Origin: Pseudovibrio sp. Tun.PSC04-5.I4
GTDB lineage: Bacteria > Pseudomonadota > Alphaproteobacteria > Rhizobiales > Stappiaceae
Direction of reading: 5' to 3'
Assembly: GCF_900104145.1 (NCBI RefSeq)
Contig: NZ_FNLB01000008.1
Span: 1-64,000, forward strand
Length of the DNA: 64,000 nucleotides
The notes beneath the pieces are model-generated. The model was given only the letters and a program-made list of their open reading frames with translations. It was not told the DNA's origin and ran no database searches. Shown here piece by piece: positions 29,517 to 38,591 of the stretch. A program made the position numbers and the translations under genes. Within the stretch, counting starts at the first letter, position 1. Every line of letters starts with the position of its first letter.

Positions 29517-31082
29517 ATGAACAAGACAAGTGAACTCCCTGATGATCCAAAGGTTTTGAAGGCGCTATTGCAGGCAGCCCAAACTCAACTCTCCCAGCAG
29601 GAAGTTCATATCCAACTCAAAGAAGAGGTGATTGTCCGGCTCGAAAAGCTGGTGGCTGACTACAAGGCAGCCCAATACGGGCGCAAATCGGAGAAGGCGG
29701 ATCCCGATCAGTATATGCTGGCCTTTGAGGATCTGGAAACAGCCATTGCCGCCACGCAGGCAGAAGCGGAAAACATTGCGCCGCCAACAAACCCACGCAA
29801 GAAACGCAAGACCAATCGCGGTAAGCTGCCGGGGCATCTGCCGCGTATTGAGGTGGTGATCGAGCCTGAGGAAACCACATGCGTGTGTGGGTGTGTCTGT
29901 CATGTGATCGGTAAAGATGTATCCGAGCGTCTTGATGTGATCCCCGCCCAGTTCCGGGTGATCGTTACCCGCAGACCCAAATATGCCTGTCGGGCTTGCG
30001 AGGAAGGTGTCAAACAAGCGCCAGCACCAGATCACATTATTGAGGCAGGACTGCCGAGCGAGGCAACCCTGGCCCATGTAATTACCTCAAAATATGCGGA
30101 CCACTGCCCGCTGTACCGTCAGGCACAGATTTATGCCCGTCAGGGTGTTGATCTGGACCGCTCCACGCTGGCCGACTGGGTTGGGCGTTCGGCCAATGAG
30201 CTCAAACCCGTCTTTGAGGCACTGCTTGGTGAGCTCAAGAAGTCTACCAAACTGTTTATGGATGAAACCCCGGCACCGGTGCTGGATCCTGGACGAAGGA
30301 AGACCAAAACCGGGTATTTCTGGGCTTTGGCAAGGGATGACCGGCCTTGGAACGGGCCAGAGCCACCAGGTGTGGCCTTCACTTATGCCCCGAACCGATC
30401 TGGTGAAGTGGCTGAGGAAATCCTGAAGGATTTTGAAGGAGTACTGCAGGTAGATGGCTACGCGGGCTATAATCGGTTGCTGAAACGACAAAAGAGCCCG
30501 GTGGCACTTGCCTACTGCTGGAGCCACGCAAGGCGCAAACTCTATGAAGTAGCACGCAACAAAACCGCACCTATTGCCGAGGAAGGCCTGCGCCAGATTG
30601 GCGAGCTGTACCAGATCGAAAAGACGATCCGGGGGAATAGCCCTGAGGAACGTCTGGTCGCGCGTCAGAAACACAGCAGAGCGTTAATCGAAGCCTTTGA
30701 AGAGTGGTTGATCAATCACAGGGCCAAGGTCTCCAGAAAATCACCTCTTGGAGAAGCCCTTAGTTATATTGCCAAATACTGGAATGGACTAATCCGCTTC
30801 CTTGACGATGGGCGCATAGAGCTGGACAACAATTCTGTTGAGCGCACAATCAGGCCAATAACTCTAAATCGCAAGAATGCATTATTTGCCGGTCATGATG
30901 CTGGAGCGGAAAACTGGGCCATGCTCGCTTCTCTTATTGAAACTTGCAAACTGGGCGGTATCAATCCACACACTTATCTGGCAACCACACTCACCAGAAT
31001 CGCAAAAGGCCACAAACAAAGCAAGATCAACGAACTTCTGCCCTGGAATTTTGCTGAACAAGAAAGTCAAGGTGGGCTCTAA
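29517..31082 (+). CDS. tnpC: IS66-D TnpC transposase
   Basis: This is a complete 521-residue IS66 DDE transposase. An N-terminal coiled region is followed by a cysteine-rich zinc-binding segment (CVCGCVCH and CRACE). The catalytic core includes LFMDETPAPV with the first Asp, VLQVDGYAGYN with the second Asp, and IELDNNSVERTIRP with the Glu. It starts 58 bases after tnpB. Confidence 0.95.
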   Translation: MNKTSELPDDPKVLKALLQAAQTQLSQQEVHIQLKEEVIVRLEKLVADYKAAQYGRKSEKADPDQYMLAFEDLETAIAATQAEAENIAPPTNPRKKRKTNRGKLPGHLPRIEVVIEPEETTCVCGCVCHVIGKDVSERLDVIPAQFRVIVTRRPKYACRACEEGVKQAPAPDHIIEAGLPSEATLAHVITSKYADHCPLYRQAQIYARQGVDLDRSTLADWVGRSANELKPVFEALLGELKKSTKLFMDETPAPVLDPGRRKTKTGYFWALARDDRPWNGPEPPGVAFTYAPNRSGEVAEEILKDFEGVLQVDGYAGYNRLLKRQKSPVALAYCWSHARRKLYEVARNKTAPIAEEGLRQIGELYQIEKTIRGNSPEERLVARQKHSRALIEAFEEWLINHRAKVSRKSPLGEALSYIAKYWNGLIRFLDDGRIELDNNSVERTIRPITLNRKNALFAGHDAGAENWAMLASLIETCKLGGINPHTYLATTLTRIAKGHKQSKINELLPWNFAEQESQGGL

Positions 31083-31100
31083 ACACCGCTTACGTTGATC

Positions 31101-31457
31101 GGCGTTGTTGCGGAACTCAACTTTAGCTTACAGCTCGCCCTTACCCGCTTAACTCAGGTCGCGAAGATCCGCTCAAACGTCGCACGTCCGAGGGTGGCCA
31201 TTGTGTTGAGGACGGAGACATTGATCCTGGCTTCCGTCTTCTGGTTTTCAAAATCACGGGACTTCAACGCGGTCCCGAAGATCTGTTTAGATCGCCCCAT
31301 CAAGGTCTCGCCTCTTGAGCGCCGCCCGTAGCCGGTTTGCTTCTGCCACCCCATTCTGCCATGTCTCTCAATGGCCAATATATCTCGATCACGAGCAGTG
31401 GGAGCGGTCTCAGCCTTAGGGCTGGGGACGGCTGTTTTGGGCGGCGGTATGATGACC
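31101..31457 (-). pseudogene. IS5-family transposase, C-terminal third
   Basis: The readable frame runs from VIIPPPKTAVPSPKAE through RDRDILAIERHGRMGWQ, GYGRRSRGETLMGRSK and TEARINVSVLNTM to a stop at 31154. It includes the RHGRMGWQ segment with the family Glu downstream in GRRSRGE. The IS256 copy begins at 31458 inside this gene. Its continuation is at 32847-32965. The bases left of the stop probably include the IS5 end. Confidence 0.85.
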
Positions 31458-32846
31458 GAGCTATAACTGAATCTGGTGTACGGGGCTTTTAAGATAGCAG
31501 CGTATCGGGTTGACTAATTGATGAGCAAATCAATGTGTTAACCACTTGGAGATACGCCACCATGGCACATGATAAAGTTCTTGAGCTTGCTCGTCAAAAC
31601 GGTCTTCTGGCCGATCCGCTCACGCAGTTGATAAGAGAAGGCGCAAGGGAGTTGGTGCATCGGGCTGTTCAATTAGAATTTCAGTCTTTGCTTTCGCTGT
31701 ATGAAGATGACGTTGATGAGACTGGTCGCGCTCGCGTTGTACGCAATGGTTATCATCCGGAACGCAAGATCCAGACTGGTATTGGGCCTGTGTGTGTGAA
31801 AGTGCCCAAGGTGCGAACCCGTTCAGGCGCCCCTGTCACGTTCCACTCAGCACTTGTCCCTCCCTATGTGCGCAAGGCTAAAAGTCTGGAGGCTGAGTTG
31901 CCATGGCTTTACTTAAAAGGCGTTTCCAGCGGAGAGATGGACGACGCTTTGAAGGTTCTTGTTGGTCCCGACGCGGAAGGTCTCTCAGCCAGCACGGTCT
32001 CTCGCCTGAAGAAGGAATGGAAGGGCCAATATGAACAATGGCGCCAGTCTCGCCTGGACCAGGACGAGTGGGTCTATATCTGGGTGGATGGCATTTACAG
32101 CGGCCTGCGGGCAGAAGATGTCAAGCTGTGCACGCTGGTGGTGATTGGCGTTAACGCTCTGGGACAGAAGAAGTTCCTTGCCATTGAAGACGGCGTGCGC
32201 GAGAGCACGCAAAGTTGGCGTGAAGTACTGGTGAAGCTGAAGAAGCGCGGCATGAACGTGCCCAAGCTGGCAGTCGGCGATGGTGCCATGGGGTTCTGGG
32301 CCGCCCTTGACGAAGTCTTTGGGCAAACGCGCCACCAACGCTGCTGGGTGCACAAGACAAATAATATCGTGGGGTACCTGCCAAAATCTTTGCAGGACAA
32401 GGCAAGGGCTTGCGTCAAGGATATCTGGATGGCACCGACCAAGGCAAAGGCAGAAGTTGCTTTTGACCTGTTTGTGGAACAGTTCGAGGGCAAGTATCCC
32501 AGAGCGGTGGAATGTCTTCTCAAAGACCAGCACGATCTGCTCGCATTCTACGATTTTCCGCAGAGGCACTGGCAGTCGATCCGCACCTCCAACCCGATTG
32601 AATCCACCTTCGCGACCATCAGGCACCGCACCAAGCGCTCGAAGGGGTGCTTGAACCGTGATGGCATGCTTCACATGATGTTCAAACTCAGCCAGTGCGC
32701 TCAGGGAAGCTGGCGAAAACTACGCGGCTTTGCCGATCTTGGCAAAGTCATCACAGGCATCAATTTCAAAGACGGTATCGAACAACCTGAACCCGAGCAA
32801 AAAGCTGCTTAAGGAAAAGCTGATACACCAGAATTGACAATAGCTC
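31458..32846 (+). mobile_element. IS256-family element, copy 1, intact, inside IS5
   Basis: This 1389-bp element has ends GAGCTATAACTGAATCTGGTG and, reversed, GAGCTATTGTCAATTCTGGTG. ATGATGACC (31449-31457) is repeated at 32847-32855, a 9-bp target duplication typical of the family. The target was an IS5 transposase gene, of which pieces remain on both sides. Confidence 0.95.
31562..32812 (+). CDS. IS256-family (mutator-type) transposase, copy 1
   Basis: This 416-residue transposase starts at the ATG of MAHDKVLELARQ, chosen because GGAG lies 10 bases before it and not before the upstream in-frame ATG. Catalytic features of the IS256/Mutator family are visible: YIWVDGIYSGLR (first Asp), KLAVGDGAMGFWAAL (second Asp), the QRCWVHKTNNIVGYLPK segment, and SNPIESTFATIRHRT with the Glu. 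It is complete and apparently functional. Confidence 0.95.
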   Translation: MAHDKVLELARQNGLLADPLTQLIREGARELVHRAVQLEFQSLLSLYEDDVDETGRARVVRNGYHPERKIQTGIGPVCVKVPKVRTRSGAPVTFHSALVPPYVRKAKSLEAELPWLYLKGVSSGEMDDALKVLVGPDAEGLSASTVSRLKKEWKGQYEQWRQSRLDQDEWVYIWVDGIYSGLRAEDVKLCTLVVIGVNALGQKKFLAIEDGVRESTQSWREVLVKLKKRGMNVPKLAVGDGAMGFWAALDEVFGQTRHQRCWVHKTNNIVGYLPKSLQDKARACVKDIWMAPTKAKAEVAFDLFVEQFEGKYPRAVECLLKDQHDLLAFYDFPQRHWQSIRTSNPIESTFATIRHRTKRSKGCLNRDGMLHMMFKLSQCAQGSWRKLRGFADLGKVITGINFKDGIEQPEPEQKAA

Positions 32847-32965
32847 ATGATGACCTCGACACCGTCATAGTGAGCTGCTATTTCCTGTCTTGTCGCAGCT
32901 CCGTCATAGGCTCCATCGCCAAGAAACGTGGCAATAGAACCCTCGATCTGCTCCAGTAGATCCGG
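32847..32965 (-). pseudogene. IS5-family transposase, middle piece
   Basis: The frame reads PDLLEQIEGSIATFLGDGAYDGAATRQEIAA and joins in sense to the C-terminal piece left of the IS256 element. The right side is cut where IS256 copy 2 begins (ggagctaaccg). Confidence 0.85.
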
Positions 32966-34186
32966 AGCTAACCGCAAAAGTTGGTGATGGGTTTCACGCG
33001 GCGTGATTTTGGTTTGCATCACTCTCGATGCCATTTTTGAAGATGACACCCTGTATTATCTTCGGCAATTGATTTTTGCCTCTCAATTTCTGCCAGCGCT
33101 TCTCCGCTGCCTTGATCAGCATGAAGACCATTGGCATTGCAGTATCCCGGGAGAGGCAGTTCTTGGTCTGCCTTGTTCTGTGGCGCACAGTCGCAAAGGT
33201 TGATTCAATTGGATTGGTGGTTCTGATATGCCCCCAATGCTCAGCAGGAAAGTCATAAAAAGCCAACAGTTCGATCCTATCCTTGGCAAGGCATTGCGTG
33301 GCTTTGGGGTATTTGGCCTCAAATTTCTCTATGAAAAGATCAAAAGCCGCCTCAGCATCTACGCGGTTCTCTGCCATCCAGATATCCTGTAGATCTTTCT
33401 TTGCTTTGGCCTGCAAGGATTTAGGCATTTTGCTTAAGACATTCATTGTCTTGTGGACCCAGCAGGCGTTGAGCTTTTGTTGTGCTAAAGACTTCCCGCA
33501 ATGCCGCCCAGAACCCCAGAGCACCATCTCCCACTTCTAATTTCGGTTCGATCTGCAGGCCACGAGCTTTGAGAGCAAGCAATAGTTCCCGCCAGCTCTG
33601 AGTATCTTCCCGGTAGCCATCATCAAAGCCAATCAGCTCTTTCTTGCCTTCCGGTGTTGCCCCGATCAACACCAGAATACAGCGACTTTCCCGTTCTCCC
33701 CGGGCTTTCAGATAGATGCCATCTGCCCACATATAAACGTAGTTGCGCGCTGACAGGTCTCGAGTTTTCCACTCTTCCCATAAAGATCGCCAGCTTTTGA
33801 CAAGGCCGCGGATGACATCCGGTGAAAGGTTGGGGGCATCAACACCCAACAAAGCACTCAAAGCTTGCTGAACATTATTGGTAGAAACCCCACGCAAATA
33901 GAGCGCTGGGATCAATTCATCAAGACTGGTTGAACGGCGCAGATAATTAGGTAACAAATTGGAATGGTAATGAATTTTCTCTTCTGCATTCTCATCTCGA
34001 TCCCGGATCCGAGGTTTGCTGACCGTGACTGGCCCAATGCCAGTCTGGACCTGTCGCTCTGGCAAATGCCCATGCCGAACCACCCGCTGACGGCCATCTG
34101 GTAATTTTAAGTCCGAGTAAAGCGAAAGCACGCTCATGACTTCACTCTCAATGGCCGCTCGCAAAAGTTGCTGTGCACCCGCGGAA
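32966..34186 (-). pseudogene. IS256-family transposase, copy 2, frameshifted and 5' truncated
   Basis: This is a second, distinct IS256-type element. Its left end is gagctaaccgcaaaagttgg. The transposase reads from AGAQQLLRAAIESEVMSVLSLYSDL through VYMWADGIYLK (first Asp) and PKLEVGDGALGFWAAL (second Asp). An extra C near 33465 then shifts the frame, and CWVHKTMNVLSKMPKSLQ and TNPIESTFATVRHRT are read in another frame to the stop at 32994. The first roughly 50 residues are lost at the IS3 junction near 34186. It is non-functional. Confidence 0.88.
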
Positions 34187-34221
34187 CGTGTCAACGACTT
34201 TGAGACAGTAGCTTTTGGATT

Positions 34222-35235
34222 TTAAACTTGATTTTCTTTCGTTGTCTTTGGTGGATTGATCCAGACGGCCGTCGGGATTTGAGGTGGTTTTGGCGGTTTT
34301 TGTACGAAGCGCTCGGGTGTACTGATGAATGCAGCCTCGAGAGTTACTTGGCGTGCGGCATAGACTGCCTCGGCCTGTCCAAAGTGAACCTGATCAGGGG
34401 TCATGAGTCCGATGCCTGCATGATGGTGTTGCTCGTTGTACCATGCAAAGAATCTGCGGCAAAAGTGGCGGGCTTGCTCGATGGTTTCAAACTTCTTGGG
34501 GAATTCGGGCTGATATTTCAGCGTCTTGAGGTGGGCCTCTGAGAACGGGTTGTCGTTTGAGGTATGGGGTCGGCTGTGGGATTTAAGCACACCAAGATCC
34601 ACCAGCATCAGGGCAGTTGTCTTTGCCTTCATTGGCCCGCCACGATCGGCATGTAATGTCAGTTGATCGCGTTGCACAGCATGCTTTTCCATTGCATCCA
34701 TGAACAGTTCCTTGAACTGGCTGGCGCTTTCGGCCTGCTCAATGCGCCAGCCAACAACACGGCGGCTGAAGATGTCCAAGATGACATAGAGATAGAAGTA
34801 AGACCATTTCACCGGGCCCATCAGCTTGGTAATATCCCAAGACCAGACCTGATTGGGAGCTTCGGCTAGAAGTTCCGGCTTTTGATAGACAGGGTGCGTG
34901 CGTTGACGGCGACGCTCAGTGACCTCGCCCTGAGCGGCCAATATCCGATACATCGTGCGGATCGAACACAGGTAGGTGCCTTCATCCAGTAAAGTGGCGA
35001 ATACCTCGGTGGGGGTCTGGTCGGCAAACCTGGGCCCACGCAGATGATCCAGTACCCGAGCCCGTTCATTTTCCGGCAAGGCACGCGCTGAAGGGGGGCG
35101 TGGCTTTACCGCGCGTGGCGGAGCAGCCAATGTAGCGCGATGGCGAAGAACGCTTGCCCGCGACAACGAGAGCGCGGAGCAAACGGCTGAGGTCAGGCCG
35201 CTGCCTGAGGGCAGAGCAATCGCGACGGCCATCAT
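34222..35235 (-). CDS. IS3-alpha OrfB transposase, copy 2
   Basis: This 337-residue catalytic subunit is almost identical to that at 27481-28494. Visible replacements include QVTLEAAF for QATLDAAF and PKTTKENQV at the C-terminus. The triad Asp-Asp-Glu is intact in WSWDITK, HADRGG and NPFSEAH. Confidence 0.93.
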   Translation of the reverse strand: MMAVAIALPSGSGLTSAVCSALSLSRASVLRHRATLAAPPRAVKPRPPSARALPENERARVLDHLRGPRFADQTPTEVFATLLDEGTYLCSIRTMYRILAAQGEVTERRRQRTHPVYQKPELLAEAPNQVWSWDITKLMGPVKWSYFYLYVILDIFSRRVVGWRIEQAESASQFKELFMDAMEKHAVQRDQLTLHADRGGPMKAKTTALMLVDLGVLKSHSRPHTSNDNPFSEAHLKTLKYQPEFPKKFETIEQARHFCRRFFAWYNEQHHHAGIGLMTPDQVHFGQAEAVYAARQVTLEAAFISTPERFVQKPPKPPQIPTAVWINPPKTTKENQV

Positions 35236-35714
35236 GACTTGCCGCTGCGCTCTGGCGTCTGCTCCATCTCGTCCAACAATGTCGCCACTTTTTTTTGGAT
35301 TGCAAGGATGGCTTCCGCCTGGTCCAGACGCCGCCGTAGCGCTGAAACTTCACGGTTAGCCTTGGCCAGTTCGGCCTCTAATGGGTTGGCGGGTGCTTTT
35401 TGTGGGCCACGGTGACGCGGCTGCAATGCTCCCAATGAGCCTGCAGCGCGTGCCCGACGCCAATCCGTTAGCGCAGAAGAATAAAGCCCTTCGCGCCGTA
35501 GTATGGCTGTAACACCACCTGTGTCTGCTGCTTGGTCCGTCTCATCCAGAATGCGTAGTTTGTATTTGGCTGTGAAACTTCTCCGCTTAGGGATCGCAGT
35601 CAGCTCGGCTGTAGGCTGCACTGGCGCTGTCACCATGCGGGCTGGCGGTGGCGTGGGCACAATATCATCAGGCCCAGTATCGGCTGAAAGCGGTCTCTGT
35701 GAAGGCATAACCAT
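35232..35714 (-). CDS. IS3-alpha OrfA, copy 2
   Basis: This 160-residue OrfA has the same protein sequence as copy 1, including the helix-turn-helix and coiled C-terminal segment. It overlaps orfB by 4 bases. Confidence 0.88.
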   Translation of the reverse strand: MVMPSQRPLSADTGPDDIVPTPPPARMVTAPVQPTAELTAIPKRRSFTAKYKLRILDETDQAADTGGVTAILRREGLYSSALTDWRRARAAGSLGALQPRHRGPQKAPANPLEAELAKANREVSALRRRLDQAEAILAIQKKVATLLDEMEQTPERSGKS

Positions 35715-35791
35715 GGGGTCGTTCTCCTACGCCATCAAGTCTAAACTTCAGCTGGTGGAATGTCTCACACTTATTGGCACGGAGGGCGGAA

Positions 35792-36213
35792 CGTGTCAAC
35801 GACTTTGAGACAGTAGCTTTTGGATTTTAAACTTGATTTTCTTTCGTTGTCTTTGGTGGATTGATCCAGACGGCCGTCGGGATTTGAGGTGGTTTTGGCG
35901 GTTTTTGTACGAAGCGCTCGGGTGTACTGATGAATGCAGCCTCGAGAGTTACTTGGCGTGCGGCATAGACTGCCTCGGCCTGTCCAAAGTGAACCTGATC
36001 AGGGGTCATGAGTCCGATGCCTGCATGATGGTGTTGCTCGTTGTACCATGCAAAGAATCTGCGGCAAAAGTGGCGGGCTTGCTCGATGGTTTCAAACTTC
36101 TTGGGGAATTCGGGCTGATATTTCAGCGTCTTGAAGTGGGTCTCTGAGAACGGGTTGTCGTTTGAGGTATGGGGTCGGCTGTGGGATTTAAGCACACCAA
36201 GATCCACCAGCGG
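35792..36213 (-). pseudogene. IS3-alpha copy 3, orfB C-terminal fragment
   Basis: Only the last 127 residues of OrfB remain (from VDLGVLKSHSRPH through NPFSETHF with the Glu, to KENQV). The type beta IS3 starts at 36214. A 30-bp piece of the opposite end of type alpha survives at 37865-37894. An insertion of type beta plus deletion of about 1.1 kb of type alpha would explain this. Confidence 0.88.
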
Positions 36214-36241
36214 TGTTTGTCAAACAAGTTGTCCGCCAATT

Positions 36242-37302
36242 TCATGCAGCGTCTCTGATTTCGGTGCCGCTGATTTCGCGTTCCGGGTTTAGCCAGACGG
36301 GTCCTTCAGGTAGCCAGTTGCGTGTTTTTCCTGACCAGCGTTCTGGCTTTTGCGCACGTGCATTTGCATAAATCCTGGCACGGTTATCGAGCGTTGCTCG
36401 GTCCTGCCCTGCATGGCGCGCGTCTGGCGTAACGAAGCGGATCGCGCTGTGCAAGTGCTCGCTGTTATACCAGATGACGAAGGATTTTACCCACGCCTGC
36501 GCATCGGCCTTTGTGGCAAATCCCCTGGAGGGCCAGTCAGGGCGGTATTTGCAGGTTCGGAATAACGCTTCTGAAAAGGGATTGTCGTTGCTGACACGTG
36601 GTCGGCTGTAGGACGCTGTAATGCCCAGCCTTTCCATCGTTGTTTTCATGGTAGCCCCCTTCATTGGGCTGCCGTTATCTGCGTGGAGGACCAGAGGTTT
36701 CAGAACACAGCCCTGGGCCAGCACGCCTTTTCGATGAGCTCAGCAGCTCGTTCTGCGCTCTCTCGCTCATGCACTTCCCAGCCGACGATTTTCCGGCTGA
36801 AAATGTCCACGATCAGGTAAAGGTAGAAGAACATGCCCGCAATCGGTCCGGGCATCCAGGTTATGTCCCATGTCCACACCTGGCAGGGCCCTCTGGCCTG
36901 ATAACTGGTGGGTGGTTTGCGCCGTACAGGAGGCTTGGCACGGCCACGGTGATGCTGCTGACCATCTGTGCGCAGGATGCGGTAAAAGCTGGATTCAGAC
37001 GCCAGATATCGGCCTTGATCGGCCAGTTTTGGTACAATCTGGCTGGGTGGCAAGCTGGCGAATTCCTCTGAATTACAGACCTCCAGCACTGCGGCACGCT
37101 CATACTCGCTGAGCTTATTAGCTGGCTCCAGGCGCGGCACAATAGGCCGCTGATCGGGCTGAATTTGGCCGTCTTTCGTCCATCTCCTGAATGTCCGCTC
37201 ACTGATCTCCAGCTCTGCGCAGGCCATGAGGCGTCGTGCGCCAGCGGTGACAGCCTCGTTGATCAGAGCGACTGCGGTTGTGCGATCTGGGGTGCTGATC
37301 AT
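36242..37302 (-). pseudogene. IS3-beta OrfB transposase, copy 1, frameshifted
   Basis: The sequence is the same as the intact OrfB at 40704-41765 except for a missing C near 36715 (ccagcacgcc against ccagcaccgcc). This breaks the protein after ELIEKA, between the first catalytic Asp (WTWDITWM) and the second (HADNGSPMKG). The product is probably inactive, unless programmed or error-based frameshifting restores it. Confidence 0.9.
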
Positions 37303-37793
37303 GCGTCCTCTGCGCCCCCCCAGATCGCTGAGACCTTTTTTCTGAGAATAAGCAACGCAGCAGCCTCAGCCAGAGCTTTCTCCTTTCGGGCCAGTTCCCG
37401 TTCCAGATCCTTAACCTTCTTTTTCTCTTCTTTCGTCGCTTGACCAAGACGCGCAGTGCTGGCGCGGTCCCAGTCATTTGCCTGCTCACAAGCGACCCGC
37501 CATGCAGCGATCTGCGCCGGATAGAGCCCGCGCTTGCGGCAGTATTCGCCCAAATCAGCCTCATTCAACGCCGCCGTTTCCAACACAGCGGCAAACTTAT
37601 CACGCGAGGACCATCCCTCAGGGCTCGTGTCAGCGCAGGGCAAAAGCTGGCCTTTGCCGCGCGCCTCAGCCCGCCATTTATGGAGCGTCGCCTCGCAAAT
37701 CCCTTCCTCGCGCGACAACTGCCGAATGGCTATGTTGCCCGGTGGCAGCATCCGCTTAAGCACTGCCGCTTTTCGTTCCGGTGAATATCCCAC
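37299..37793 (-). CDS. IS3-beta OrfA, copy 1
   Basis: This 164-residue DNA-binding OrfA has a helix-turn-helix region (NIAIRQLSREEGICEATLHKW), a second motif (KRGLYPAQIAAWR) and a lysine/glutamate-rich coiled stretch (KEEKKKVKDLERELARKEK). It is identical to the OrfA at 41762-42256. Confidence 0.88.
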   Translation of the reverse strand: MGYSPERKAAVLKRMLPPGNIAIRQLSREEGICEATLHKWRAEARGKGQLLPCADTSPEGWSSRDKFAAVLETAALNEADLGEYCRKRGLYPAQIAAWRVACEQANDWDRASTARLGQATKEEKKKVKDLERELARKEKALAEAAALLILRKKVSAIWGGAEDA

Positions 37794-37864
37794 GTCATCT
37801 TCCTATCCCGCCCACCTTAAAATAGAGAAAAATAGAATAGCGGACAACATCCCTGACACAGGGG

Positions 37865-37990
37865 GTGGTGGAATGTCTCACACTTATTGGCACGGAGGGC
37901 GGGCTAATGGGCGTACCATCAAAGAACAGCTGCACACGTAAGGCGAGTTGATTTGCATCCGGGAGTAAATGTATGGCCCCTCCGTGCCAA
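37865..37990. mobile_element. Relics of IS3-alpha ends
   Basis: Bases 37865-37894 hold an IS3-alpha end (gtggaatgtctcacacttat). A second end in the other orientation (ccgtgccaa) sits at 37982-37990 and is cut by the IS256 fragment. The roughly 85 bases between show nothing recognisable. Confidence 0.65.
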
Positions 37991-38237
37991 GAGCTATAAC
38001 TGAATCTGGTGTACGGGGCTTTTAAGATAGCAGCGTATTGGGTTGAATAATTGATGAGCAAATCAATGTTTTAACCACTTGGAGATACGCCACCATGGCA
38101 CATGATAAAGTTCTTGAGCTTGCTCGTCAAAACGGTCTTCTGGCCGATCTGCTCACGCAGTTGATAAGAGAGGGCGCAAGGGAGTTGGTGCATCGGGCTG
38201 TTCAATTAGAATTTCAGTCTTTGCTTTCGCTGTATGG
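37991..38237 (+). pseudogene. IS256 copy 3, left end and transposase N-terminus
   Basis: This matches the first about 250 bases of IS256 copy 1, with the same GAGCTATAACTG end and the ATG of MAHDKVLELARQNG at 38095. It stops after about 47 codons (LSLYG), where an IS6 fragment begins. Confidence 0.9.
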
Positions 38238-38518
38238 ACTGGTCCAGGAAAAGTGGTGATGGATAAAAGCGGAGCAAACAAAGCCGGGTTAACCAACATC
38301 AATATTTGCCTCTTCCTGGCGGGCCGCTGGCAGTCCTTCATTGATATTCTTCAAGTCAAATACCTCAACAATATCGTTGAGCTGGATCACCGCTTTATCA
38401 AGGGCATCACCAAACCCATGATGGGCTTTAAGGCCTTTCGTCAGTTTATGGCGCTCGCAGGATAACTGCGTCCAGACCATAGCTGGATTCTGTCCGCACC
38501 TAAAGTTTGCGACAGAAC
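38238..38518 (+). pseudogene. IS6-family transposase C-terminal fragment and right end
   Basis: The frame LVMDKSGANKAGLTNIN, VKYLNNIVELDHRFIKGIT and PMMGFKAFRQFMALAG is the C-terminal half of an IS26-like transposase, with the final Glu in NNIVELDH. The end sequence tttgcgacagaaccc at about 38504-38518 is the expected terminal repeat. This copy is not the same type as the fragment at 21706. Confidence 0.85.
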
Positions 38519-38591
38519 CCAACTTATTGGTAACTGCAAGCTTCACCGGATACTTACAAGTCTTCTCATTTTCATGCAATATTTTTCCGAA

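Larger units (their letters stand above)
28619..31092 (+). mobile_element. IS66-family element type D, complete, with target duplication
   Basis: This 2474-bp element is bounded by GTAAGCGGTGTT and its inverse AACACCGCTTAC, flanked by 8-bp duplicates GTTGATCG. It carries tnpA, tnpB and tnpC intact. It differs from the other IS66 type in this window. A C-terminal tnpC fragment of the same type sits at 55725-56166. Confidence 0.95.
34187..35781 (-). mobile_element. IS3-family element type alpha, copy 2 (complete, inverted)
   Basis: Same length (1595 bp) and ends as copy 1, in opposite orientation. The pair forms a large inverted repeat around 5.7 kb holding IS66-D, IS5 pieces and both IS256 copies. 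Its left side interrupts IS256 copy 2. Confidence 0.9.
36214..37860 (-). mobile_element. IS3-family element type beta, copy 1
   Basis: 1647 bp, with ends TGTTTGTCAAACAAGTTGTCCGC and, reversed, TGTGTCAGGGATGTTGTCCGC. It is one base shorter than copy 2 (40676-42323), matching the frameshift in its orfB. Confidence 0.9.

Noticed and set aside
31985..32674. 229-codon minus-strand frame inside the IS256 transposase gene
   Set aside because: It lies opposite a complete transposase with all catalytic motifs and has no family features of its own.
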